The position numbers and the translations under genes are program-made. 47,422 bases of DNA from an uncultured Muribaculaceae bacterium (GTDB lineage: Bacteria > Bacteroidota > Bacteroidia > Bacteroidales > Muribaculaceae), in contig CAJTTA010000012.1 of NCBI GenBank assembly GCA_910579305.1, positions 1 through 47,422 of the forward strand, in the 5' to 3' direction. Positions 1 to 7,385 of this stretch are shown in pieces. The notes under the pieces are model-generated. The model was not told the DNA's origin. It saw only the letters and a program-made list of their open reading frames with translations, and searched no databases. Within the stretch, counting starts at the first letter, position 1. Every line of letters starts with the position of its first letter.

Positions 1-1191
1 TTATGGGGTCAAACCAACCTGGCCGCAGGGGTCATCCGCGCCTGGGTTTTCCACACGAGTTACTTTCATCCCGTGGCTGTGGTTCATGCCGAATGCCACC
101 TCATACAGGTTTGCGTCGCAGTCGTTCTGTGCAATCGTTCCCCATGTATGGCGGAACGTATAGACGCAGTAGTAGTCCTCTTTCTGCATACCCATATCCT
201 TGCAGATTTTCTTGATGCCGTTGTTCACGTTTGCGCTGAAACTATCAGAATCGCAATAGCGATTGTGGAACGTGAACAGGTACTCGTCATCATCGGGGGC
301 AAGGTATTTCTCAAATACCGACATTATGAACGGCTCTACACGCATCTCTATGTAGGCTTCATCTCTGCGGCTGTGTCGGGTTTTGGCTCGCTTGTAGCAT
401 AGTGCGCCGTGGTGATAGTCGGACTTCTTCATATTGAACAAGTCAACGGTGTTTATGCCTCCAAGGCATAAAACCAGTTTCGCCACATCGCGGCCAAGTT
501 CTGGCAGAGATGAAATCATCTTGCTCTCCGGGAGTGGACGATTGAAGAACTCGCGGCAAGCCTCCGCGCTAATGGCGCGTTGTTCGGCGTTATCGCTTTT
601 TGGAATTTGGATTTTAAGCCAGGGGTTGAACTTGATGCGGCATACACCGCGTTCATCATCGTTCAACTCTATCAGCGCAGCCTTGAAGATTTGACGTACA
701 CACACGGGGTACATCTCTTTTGCACGCTTTTTCTGGGCGAGCGTTCCTATCCAACGCTGCAATACTGCCGTTGTAAGATAGGAAAACATTATCTGTGTGG
801 TGCCGATGAATCTTTCAAGGTGAGCAACTGCCAACTTGTAGTTTTTGGCATTTCTCTCATGGCCGTCGTTGATCATTCGTGAAATGTGCAACTTGGCGTA
901 GTCGCTGAAACTTGCATCGGAATCTTCTGTCGAAAGAAATGCCACAACTTCCTTGATAGTCCAGTTCGTGATGTTTTGGAGGTTTAGACGCTGATTGTAA
1001 TATGCAATCTGCTCGGTGCAGTATTTGAGAACTGCATTGTCGCGTATCTCTCGGCTCTTTGTAACCGACTTCTTATCTACCACTTTGCCGGTCTTGATGA
1101 AAGCCGACTGTCTATCGTGGATTACTCGGATATACACAGGGTAAAATCCATCTGCGCGTTGTTTCTGAACACAGGGGCGTAGGGTTGCCAT
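1..1191 (-). CDS. Tyrosine recombinase/integrase with abnormal C-terminus
   Basis: Site-specific recombinase of a mobile element, acting on DNA. An arm-type DNA-binding domain occupies roughly residues 1-85, a SAM-like core-binding domain 90-190 and the catalytic domain 205 to the end. The box II arginine sits in YTFRHTWGT (R347) and a box III histidine in MNHSHG (H371). The position of Arg I reads LGGINTVDL, so Asn247 replaces it, as in many Bacteroidales integrases. The protein ends about 17 residues after KVTRV without any tyrosine. Relatives usually continue KVTR-x-Y, so the nucleophile is missing and the last 50 or so bases look foreign to the gene. It may be inactive, or the left edge may be a rearrangement or assembly join. 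The start at 1191 gives the expected N-terminus. No partner phage genes are visible on this side. Confidence 0.85.
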   Translation of the reverse strand: MATLRPCVQKQRADGFYPVYIRVIHDRQSAFIKTGKVVDKKSVTKSREIRDNAVLKYCTEQIAYYNQRLNLQNITNWTIKEVVAFLSTEDSDASFSDYAKLHISRMINDGHERNAKNYKLAVAHLERFIGTTQIMFSYLTTAVLQRWIGTLAQKKRAKEMYPVCVRQIFKAALIELNDDERGVCRIKFNPWLKIQIPKSDNAEQRAISAEACREFFNRPLPESKMISSLPELGRDVAKLVLCLGGINTVDLFNMKKSDYHHGALCYKRAKTRHSRRDEAYIEMRVEPFIMSVFEKYLAPDDDEYLFTFHNRYCDSDSFSANVNNGIKKICKDMGMQKEDYYCVYTFRHTWGTIAQNDCDANLYEVAFGMNHSHGMKVTRVENPGADDPCGQVGLTP

Positions 1192-1273
1192 ACTTCTTAA
1201 TTATTAGTTGATTGATGTGTAATCCTTGCGGAGTTTTTTTATTATCAATCAGAAGTTTACAACCCTTTTCAAA

Positions 1274-1337
1274 CTCTCAACAACGCTCTCAACACGCTCT
1301 CAACAAGGGGGTGGAAAACTCTCAACTATTTCTCAAC
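1274..1337. repeat. Five phased CTCTCAAC direct repeats upstream of the integrase
   Basis: Copies of CTCTCAAC start at 1274, 1286, 1297 and 1319, with a fifth (TTCTCAAC) at 1330. Spacings are 12, 11, 22 and 11 bp, so every copy lies on about the same face of the helix. They sit 80-150 bp upstream of the minus-strand recombinase start. This arrangement is typical of multiple binding sites for one protein, such as integrase arm sites, an excisionase or a repressor. Which protein binds is unknown. Confidence 0.6.
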
Positions 1338-1393
1338 AATCGCGCTCATTCTGCTCGATTTGTGTGTTGAAGTGTGCTTTGGTGTTAAGAGTA

Positions 1394-1438
1394 AATTAGG
1401 TCGTAACCTCCGATTTAACAGAGTGTTACGACCTAATT
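1394..1438 (-). terminator. 14-bp perfect inverted repeat downstream of ppdK
   Basis: The arms 1394-1407 and 1425-1438 pair perfectly over 14 bp (AATTAGGTCGTAAC and its complement) around a 17-nt loop. It lies 24 nt past the ppdK stop codon, so termination of ppdK is the simplest reading. The stem is AT-rich and there is no long T-run on the minus strand, so it is a weak terminator candidate. A recombinase or regulator site next to the integrase is the alternative. Confidence 0.45.
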
Positions 1439-1461
1439 ATTTGTGGTTTAAGAGTTGTCTA

Positions 1462-4179
1462 TTAGTCCTCGATGGCAGCCTGGGCCGCGGCTACGCGGGC
1501 TATGGGTACTCGGAAGGGTGAACATGAGACGTAGTTCATGCCGAGTCTTGCGCAGAATTTAACGCTGCTGGGCTCGCCTCCGTGTTCTCCACAGATGCCT
1601 ACTTTGAGTTCGGGCTTCGTGGCACGACCTTTCTCTACGCCCATGGCTACAAGCTGGCCTACACCTTCCTGATCAAGTACTTCGAAGGGATCTACTTTGA
1701 GAATACCTTTTTCTTTGTAGAACTTGAGGAATTTAGGCGCATCATCACGGCTATATCCAAAGGTCATCTGTGTGAGGTCGTTTGTGCCGAATGAGAAGAA
1801 GTCTGCCACTTCTGCTATCTGATTGGCTGTGAGGGCAGCACGAGGCACTTCGATCATTGTTCCCACTTTGAAAGGAATTGAGTCGCCTCGCTCATCAAAT
1901 ACTCGAGCGGCTGTAGTGTTTATAACATTTGCCTGGTGCTCAAGCTCTTTGAGTGTTCCTACGAGGGGTACCATGATTTCGGGATGAACATCGATACCTT
2001 TTGCCCTGCAATTGAGTGCTGCCTCAATTATGGCACGTGTCTGCATCTCTGTGATTTCGGGATATGTAATGCCGAGACGACATCCGCGGTGACCGAGCAT
2101 GGGATTGAATTCTTCCAGGCTATCCACTTTTGCTTTCACTTCTTCAAGAGTGATGCCCATTTCGGCAGCGAGCTCTTTCTGTGTAGCGGTCTGATGAGGC
2201 ACAAACTCGTGCAACGGGGGATCAAGCAGACGCACTGTCACGCCATATCCGTCCATAGCCTCAAAGATTCCTTCAAAGTCTGAACGCTGCATGGGCAGAA
2301 GCTTGGCCAAGGCTGCGCGGCGACCTTCTTCATCGGAGACCAGAATCATCTCTCGAACGCTCTTGATGCGGTCTCCTTCGAAGAACATGTGCTCTGTACG
2401 GCAAAGGCCTATGCCCTGAGCTCCGAAGCTGCGAGCCTGTCTAGCATCGCGGGGAGAGTCGGCATTAGTACGAACAAGTGTGTTGGTATATTTAGCGGCG
2501 AGATTCATGATTGCGCCGAAATCACCGTCGAGTTCGGGTTCTGTAGTGGGAACCTGGCCATCATATACATCACCTGTGGAGCCGTTGAGTGAGATCCAGT
2601 CACCTTCGTTGTATGTCTTGCCATTCATTGAAAGAGTCTTGGCTTTGTAGTCCACTACGATTTCTCCGGCGCCTGATACGCAACATTTGCCCATGCCGCG
2701 CGCAACTACGGCTGCGTGGCTTGTCATACCGCCACGCATGGTGAGAATACCCTGAGCCACTGCCATACCGCGAAGGTCTTCGGGAGAGGTCTCGATACGC
2801 ACGAGGACAACTTTCTTTTTCTTCTCAGCCCATGCTTCTGCATCATCGGCCTGGAAGACTATCTGTCCGGCCGCAGCTCCTGGTGAAGCAGGCAGGCCTT
2901 TGGCCATTACCGTAGCGCGCTTGAGGGCAGCTTTATCGAAGACAGGATGCAGAAGCTCATCCAGTTTGTTGGGCTCCATGCGCAGCAGTGCAGTCTTCTC
3001 GTCTATCACTCCGGCACGAAGCAGATCCATTGCTATGCGCACCATGGCAGATCCTGTACGCTTGCCGTTACGGGTCTGGAGCATCCAGAGTTTACCATCC
3101 TGAATAGTAAACTCCATATCCTGCATGTCTTTGTAATAGTCTTCAAGGCGACCTGCGATGGCTATGAGTTCAGCGGCGCAGTCGGGCATTGATTCTTCGA
3201 GAGCCGGATAGTTGTCGTGACGTTCCTGCTCGCTGATGCCCTGAAGTGCGGCCCAGCGACGTGAGCCTTCAATTGTGATCTGCTGAGGAGTGCGTACTCC
3301 GGCCACAACGTCTTCACCCTGGGCGTTGATCAGATACTCGCCGTTGAAAATGTTTTCACCGGTTGCAGCGTCTCGGCTGAATGCCACGCCTGTTGCTGAG
3401 TTGTTGCCCATGTTGCCATATACCATGGCCTGAACGTTGACAGCAGTGCCCCACTCTTCTGGAATCTGATTCATGCGGCGATAGAGGATAGCACGCTCGT
3501 TCATCCATGAGTCAAATACGGCGCAGATGCCGCCCCACAGCTGTTCCCATGCGCTTTCGGGGAACTCCTTGCCTGTGAAAGAGAGTACGGCAGCCTTGAA
3601 ACGCTTAACAAGTTCCTTGAGGTCTTCTACGTCAAGCTCGTTATCAAATTTAATGCCCTTTTCCTCCTTGACGTTATCCATGATCTCTTCAAAGGGATCA
3701 ATGTCAGTCTTGGTCTTGGGCTTCATGCCGAGCACTACATCGCCATACATCTGCACGAAACGACGATATGAGTCCCATGCAAAACGGGGATTGCCGCTCT
3801 TTTCGGAGAGAGACTCTACGGTGGCATCGTTCATGCCGAGGTTCAATACTGTATCCATCATGCCCGGCATTGAGGCACGAGCGCCTGAACGCACTGACAC
3901 AAGCAGCGGATTGGAAGGATCATCAAATTTCTTACCGGTAAGAGTTTCCACGTGGGCTATTGCCTGTTCCACTTCTTCCTTGATGGAGGCGACTACGGCG
4001 TCGCGGCCATCCTGAGTGTACTGGGTGCATACTTCGGTAGTGATGGTGAATCCGGGAGGAACGGGCATGCCGAGCAGATTCATCTCAGCAAGATTGGCTC
4101 CCTTGCCGCCAAGGAGATTGCGCATTGATGCGTTACCCTCGGCCTTGCCATCGCCGAATGTATAGATTTTCTTTGCCAT
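1462..4179 (-). CDS. ppdK: Pyruvate, phosphate dikinase
   Basis: Cytoplasmic enzyme interconverting pyruvate, ATP and phosphate with phosphoenolpyruvate, AMP and pyrophosphate. In anaerobic Bacteroidales it works at the PEP/pyruvate node of fermentation. At 905 residues it has full family length. The N-terminal nucleotide-binding domain begins with LGGKGANLAEM (about residues 23-33). The swivelling phosphohistidine domain carries GGMTSHAAVVARGMG with the catalytic His at 488. The C-terminal PEP/pyruvate barrel ends with the CGEHGG motif, Cys863. The start at 4179 gives the canonical MAKKIYTFG. The gene is monocistronic, with a -7-like element about 95 bp upstream and an inverted repeat downstream. 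Confidence 0.97.
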   Translation of the reverse strand: MAKKIYTFGDGKAEGNASMRNLLGGKGANLAEMNLLGMPVPPGFTITTEVCTQYTQDGRDAVVASIKEEVEQAIAHVETLTGKKFDDPSNPLLVSVRSGARASMPGMMDTVLNLGMNDATVESLSEKSGNPRFAWDSYRRFVQMYGDVVLGMKPKTKTDIDPFEEIMDNVKEEKGIKFDNELDVEDLKELVKRFKAAVLSFTGKEFPESAWEQLWGGICAVFDSWMNERAILYRRMNQIPEEWGTAVNVQAMVYGNMGNNSATGVAFSRDAATGENIFNGEYLINAQGEDVVAGVRTPQQITIEGSRRWAALQGISEQERHDNYPALEESMPDCAAELIAIAGRLEDYYKDMQDMEFTIQDGKLWMLQTRNGKRTGSAMVRIAMDLLRAGVIDEKTALLRMEPNKLDELLHPVFDKAALKRATVMAKGLPASPGAAAGQIVFQADDAEAWAEKKKKVVLVRIETSPEDLRGMAVAQGILTMRGGMTSHAAVVARGMGKCCVSGAGEIVVDYKAKTLSMNGKTYNEGDWISLNGSTGDVYDGQVPTTEPELDGDFGAIMNLAAKYTNTLVRTNADSPRDARQARSFGAQGIGLCRTEHMFFEGDRIKSVREMILVSDEEGRRAALAKLLPMQRSDFEGIFEAMDGYGVTVRLLDPPLHEFVPHQTATQKELAAEMGITLEEVKAKVDSLEEFNPMLGHRGCRLGITYPEITEMQTRAIIEAALNCRAKGIDVHPEIMVPLVGTLKELEHQANVINTTAARVFDERGDSIPFKVGTMIEVPRAALTANQIAEVADFFSFGTNDLTQMTFGYSRDDAPKFLKFYKEKGILKVDPFEVLDQEGVGQLVAMGVEKGRATKPELKVGICGEHGGEPSSVKFCARLGMNYVSCSPFRVPIARVAAAQAAIED

Positions 4180-4272
4180 AAATTGATTATGTATATAATT
4201 TAAATTGTGGTTTTTATGCTATTTATGGTTTGCTGCTTATTGACCCCAATTTTGGGTTAAGTTTTGAGTCTG

Positions 4273-4280
4273 CAAATTTA
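4273..4280 (-). promoter_or_regulatory. Putative ppdK promoter, -7 element
   Basis: The minus strand reads TAAATTTG, an exact match to the Bacteroidetes TAnnTTTG -7 element, 94 bp upstream of the ppdK start. No clear TTTG is seen at the -33 position. A short palindrome (CCCAATTTTGGG, 4245-4256) falls just downstream, around +10 to +21. Confidence 0.5.
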
Positions 4281-4447
4281 ACTAAAAATTACGACTTTTC
4301 GGCTAATTTCATATAAAAATATAGTGCAAACCCGTTTAATAAGCCTATTTAGGGCTGTCAGGTATGGATGGGATTAAGGCTAATAAATCAAAATTGCTGA
4401 GGGATGCTATGGTGAATGGTCAGAGTGTTATTTATACAGCGATATGA

Positions 4448-4783
4448 TCAGTGCCTGAACAAACGGCTGAAAAAGTTTCGTTTCTCCGGCTTGAAATGCA
4501 CATGTATATTCTCGCTTTCTTTATCAAAGAATATAATATGACGGCTGAAAGCAAATGCCACTACCTTATCAAAGTTCAATACTGCCGTTAGGCGACGCAT
4601 CAGGAATCTGCGAAAAGGATTAAAGTCATCCAAATTATGATTTACAATTTCCTCTCCGTTGATTTCAAGATTATGATGCGCCTTGAGCAGGCCGATATAA
4701 TGAGGAAGCTGCAGCGACTCAATATCCTTTGGCGGAGTGCTGTACTTCTTGTATATTTCCTTTATTACATCTTTTGTCACCAT
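4448..4783 (-). CDS. Conserved Bacteroidales protein of unknown function
   Basis: This 111-residue soluble protein has no signal peptide or membrane segment. It looks like a conserved small Bacteroidales family (MVTKDVIKEIYKKYSTPPKDIESL at the start, then a charged segment EINGEEIVNHNLDDFNPF and a beta-rich C-terminus). The C-terminal tail is basic and aromatic (KRNFFSRLFRH). I do not recognise a function. It stands alone between ppdK and the decarboxylase operon, with 222 bp upstream in which no promoter is clear. The codon use and clean start suggest a real gene. Confidence 0.75.
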   Translation of the reverse strand: MVTKDVIKEIYKKYSTPPKDIESLQLPHYIGLLKAHHNLEINGEEIVNHNLDDFNPFRRFLMRRLTAVLNFDKVVAFAFSRHIIFFDKESENIHVHFKPEKRNFFSRLFRH

Positions 4784-4941
4784 AATTGCTCAATATTGCT
4801 TCGTTATAGAAAGCAAGATGTCACTTTGCGGATTTAGAAGCTGGCAAGCCTTATAAATTAAGACGTTTGCCTTGTGTTGTCATTCAATGTAATAACACGG
4901 TGCTATAAAGAAAAGTTCGTTATTGCTGTCATATTTTTTTA

Positions 4942-4984
4942 ATAAAAAATCAGGCGTCGCACCCGCTTTGGATGCAACGCCTGA
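4942..4984 (-). terminator. Terminator of the methylmalonyl-CoA decarboxylase operon
   Basis: The arms TCAGGCGT (4950-4957) and ACGCCTGA (4977-4984) form a stem, extended inward by GCA/TGC after one mismatch. On the minus strand the hairpin runs straight into ATTTTTTATT. It begins 21 nt past the stop of the last operon gene, the expected place for an intrinsic terminator. Confidence 0.8.
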
Positions 4985-5005
4985 ATATAAAAAATTAGTA
5001 GAGAT

Positions 5006-6172
5006 TTAGCCAAGGAAGCTGAGCAATACGCCAGCGGCAACAGCACTACCTATCACGCCGGCCACGTTGGGACCCATGGCATGCATAAGCAGGTAATTGT
5101 TGGGATCATACTCAAGACCTACGTTATTGGAGATACGAGCAGCCATCGGCACGGCAGAGACGCCGGCATTACCGATAAGCGGATTGATCTTCTTGTCCTT
5201 GCGCAGGAACAGGTTGAAGAGCTTGACACTGAGCACACCGGCTGAAGAGGCTATGATGAATGCCAGGAAGCCGAGAGCAAAGATCTTGATTGTGTCTAAA
5301 GTCAAGAACTTGTCTGCCTGAGTAGATGCACCTACTGTAAGGCCAAGCAGGATTGTCACTATATCGGTCATGGCATTGCTTGCAGTCTTGGCCAGACGGG
5401 TGGTCACGCCGCTTTCACGGAGAAGATTGCCGAAGAACAGCATTCCGAGCAGAGGCAGACCTGAAGGCACTACGAAGCAGGTGAGAATGAGACCTACTAT
5501 GGGGAAGATGATCTTTTCGGTCTGAGAGACAACGCGTGCGGGCTGCATCTTTATGAGACGCTCTTTCTTGGTAGTGAAGAGGCGCATCAATGGCGGCTGA
5601 ATGAGAGGGATAAGAGCCATGTACGAATAAGCCGATACTGCCACAGCTCCAAGCAATTGGGAATTGAGTTTCGAAGTCAGGAAGATGGCAGTGGGGCCGT
5701 CGGCACCACCGATTATTGCCACACAACCTGCTGACATAGGATCAAAACCAAGAGCAAGGGAGAGTATATAGGCTCCGAAGATACCGAATTGCGCACATGC
5801 GCCGATTATCATGAGCTTGGGATTGGCAAGCAGGGCGCCAAAATCGGTCATCGCGCCGATACCGAGGAAAATAAGTGGCGGATACCATCCTCGAGCGACA
5901 CCGTTATACAGGATATTTAGCACCGAGCCTTCCTCATATATACCTATCTCCATTCCTGTTGGGAAAGGAATATTGCCTATAAGCATGCCGAATCCTATGG
6001 GCACAAGCAACAGGGGCTCAAAGTTGCGCTTGATGGCAAGATACAGGAAGAAAATACCCACGAGGAGCATCACGAGATTTGTCCACTCGCAGTGAGCAAA
6101 TCCTGTAAACTGCCAGAACTGTTCTATACTTTCGCTCATGAACTGACCGAAAGAAACACTTGCTGAAATCAT
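5006..6172 (-). CDS. mmdB: Sodium-translocating methylmalonyl-CoA decarboxylase beta subunit (OadB family)
   Basis: Integral membrane subunit that decarboxylates carboxybiotin and couples this to sodium export. The 388 residues contain about nine to ten hydrophobic segments. The family signature GGADGPTAIF lies at 155-164; its aspartate (D158) corresponds to the sodium-binding aspartate of OadB. A second conserved stretch, MTDFGALLANPKL, is at 108-120. It is the last gene of the mce-mmdA operon, 100 bp after the biotin carrier gene, and is followed by a terminator. Oxaloacetate or glutaconyl-CoA decarboxylases share this subunit; the linked epimerase and MmdA-type carboxyltransferase favour methylmalonyl-CoA. 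A second in-frame Met at residue 13 is a possible start. Confidence 0.93.
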   Translation of the reverse strand: MISASVSFGQFMSESIEQFWQFTGFAHCEWTNLVMLLVGIFFLYLAIKRNFEPLLLVPIGFGMLIGNIPFPTGMEIGIYEEGSVLNILYNGVARGWYPPLIFLGIGAMTDFGALLANPKLMIIGACAQFGIFGAYILSLALGFDPMSAGCVAIIGGADGPTAIFLTSKLNSQLLGAVAVSAYSYMALIPLIQPPLMRLFTTKKERLIKMQPARVVSQTEKIIFPIVGLILTCFVVPSGLPLLGMLFFGNLLRESGVTTRLAKTASNAMTDIVTILLGLTVGASTQADKFLTLDTIKIFALGFLAFIIASSAGVLSVKLFNLFLRKDKKINPLIGNAGVSAVPMAARISNNVGLEYDPNNYLLMHAMGPNVAGVIGSAVAAGVLLSFLG

Positions 6173-6272
6173 AAAAATGTACAGATATTAGATGACGTGC
6201 CGTAGATCTTGTCAACACTGACGGCTACCGGCAGCATCATTCATTAGTTAGCATTATGCTCAGAAATCACGA

Positions 6273-6716
6273 TTATTCTATAATCATGATGTCAGTACCC
6301 TCAAGCACTGAGTCGCCGACTCCTACAAGTATCTGCTTGACTGTACCGCCGGCTGAGGCGTGCACATCATTCTCCATCTTCATGGCTTCAAGGATGCAGA
6401 CAGTGTCACCGGCAGCAACAGTGTCGCCCACCTTAACGTTGAAACTGAGGATTGTGCCAGGCAGGGGACTCTTCACGGCGCCGGCACCTCCGGCTGCGGG
6501 AGCCGGCTTGCTTATTACTTTTTCTCCGCTTTCGTTGCGGGGAGCAGCGGCGGCTTTCTTGGGCGCGGCTACGGTCACTTTCTTCGCTTTCTGGCTTTCG
6601 TCAAGCTCTACCATATAGGGAGTGCCATTGACCTCTACCTTGACAGAGTCATCGGTAATATCACCTACAGCAACGGTAAACTTCATACCGTTGATCTTGT
6701 ACTTATATTCTTTCAT
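6273..6716 (-). CDS. mmdC: Biotin carrier subunit of the decarboxylase
   Basis: Carries carboxybiotin from the carboxyltransferase to the membrane subunit. The protein has 147 residues. A small N-terminal beta domain (1-45) is followed by a flexible Ala/Pro/Gly/Lys linker (about 50-80) and a biotinyl domain (81-147) with ILEAMKMEND, the biotinylated lysine being K113. The linker is the usual swinging arm of such proteins. It lies 9 bp after the OadG-type gene, so the two are probably translationally coupled. A small GATTAT/ATAATC hairpin overlaps its stop codon. The identical domain occurs in propionyl-CoA carboxylases, but OadG and OadB neighbours mark a sodium pump. Confidence 0.93.
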   Translation of the reverse strand: MKEYKYKINGMKFTVAVGDITDDSVKVEVNGTPYMVELDESQKAKKVTVAAPKKAAAAPRNESGEKVISKPAPAAGGAGAVKSPLPGTILSFNVKVGDTVAAGDTVCILEAMKMENDVHASAGGTVKQILVGVGDSVLEGTDIMIIE

Positions 6717-6725
6717 TGCTATGAA

Positions 6726-7319
6726 TTATTTTTTTCGGAGCGAGGGTAGCTCGCGCATGTTATAAATTTTAGAATTCCATGGAGAGTATGCACGCTTCAT
6801 ACGACGGATTGTAAGCACAGTGTCCTCCAAGTCATGACGGCTGTTAAAATGCTCATCAAGAGCCGCGCCTATAGCTGCTATGACTTCACCGTGGGCAAGA
6901 GAATCATCATGTGACTCATCATCAGGATGCACTCCTTGTGCCTCGCGCTTTTTCATGCTGTGCGAGCGAGTAAAAAGCTTGCCAAAGAACATAAAGAGAA
7001 CGCTGAGGACAATGAGGGCGCCAAGCACGATACACATAGCCATTATGGTGACACCTACGCCTGCACTGTCGGCCTCTGAGATGCGCTTGTTGTTGGCGAT
7101 TTTCTGAGGAGTGAGACCTCGGCTTATCTCCGCCTTATATTCCTCGGAGTCAAGAATGAATTCCGATCCATTGACATTAATGATGGTCTCATCCCCGTTC
7201 TCTATCACTGTCACTACCTTTTCCTCCATTCCCTCAGGAAGCTGCTCTGAAGCAAAGGTGGATGGAGCAGTGGCAAAAAGCGCCGCAACGAGAGTGAATT
7301 TCAATATTATCTTTTTCAT
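6726..7319 (-). CDS. mmdD: OadG-type subunit of the sodium-pumping decarboxylase
   Basis: Small membrane subunit that assembles and stabilises the decarboxylase complex. From the ATG at 7319 the protein has 197 residues. It has an N-terminal signal-like segment (KKIILKFTLVAALFATAPSTFAS), a periplasmic region, a single strong membrane helix (GVTIMAMCIVLGALIVLSVLFM, near residues 90-115) and a charged cytoplasmic tail. A TTG three codons upstream is a weaker start. It is longer than enterobacterial OadG because of the extra signal-bearing region, a known pattern in Bacteroidales. It follows mmdA after a 66-bp gap that holds a perfect 11-bp hairpin. Confidence 0.85.
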   Translation of the reverse strand: MKKIILKFTLVAALFATAPSTFASEQLPEGMEEKVVTVIENGDETIINVNGSEFILDSEEYKAEISRGLTPQKIANNKRISEADSAGVGVTIMAMCIVLGALIVLSVLFMFFGKLFTRSHSMKKREAQGVHPDDESHDDSLAHGEVIAAIGAALDEHFNSRHDLEDTVLTIRRMKRAYSPWNSKIYNMRELPSLRKK

Positions 7320-7338
7320 TTTATGCAAATTATAGTGC

Positions 7339-7375
7339 CGGAGCTGACAGACTCATACAAGGAATGTCAGCTCCG
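7339..7375 (-). promoter_or_regulatory. Perfect 11-bp hairpin between mmdA and the OadG gene
   Basis: CGGAGCTGACA at 7339-7349 pairs perfectly with TGTCAGCTCCG at 7365-7375 around a 15-nt loop. It fills the intercistronic gap of the operon. There is no T-run after it on the minus strand. An mRNA-stabilising or processing element is therefore more likely than a full terminator. Confidence 0.55.
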
Positions 7376-7385
7376 CGCACAATGA

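Noticed and set aside
1274..1337. Repeat cluster considered as a CRISPR array
   Set aside because: Units are 8 bp with 3-14 bp between them. There are no spacer-sized unique segments and no cas genes.
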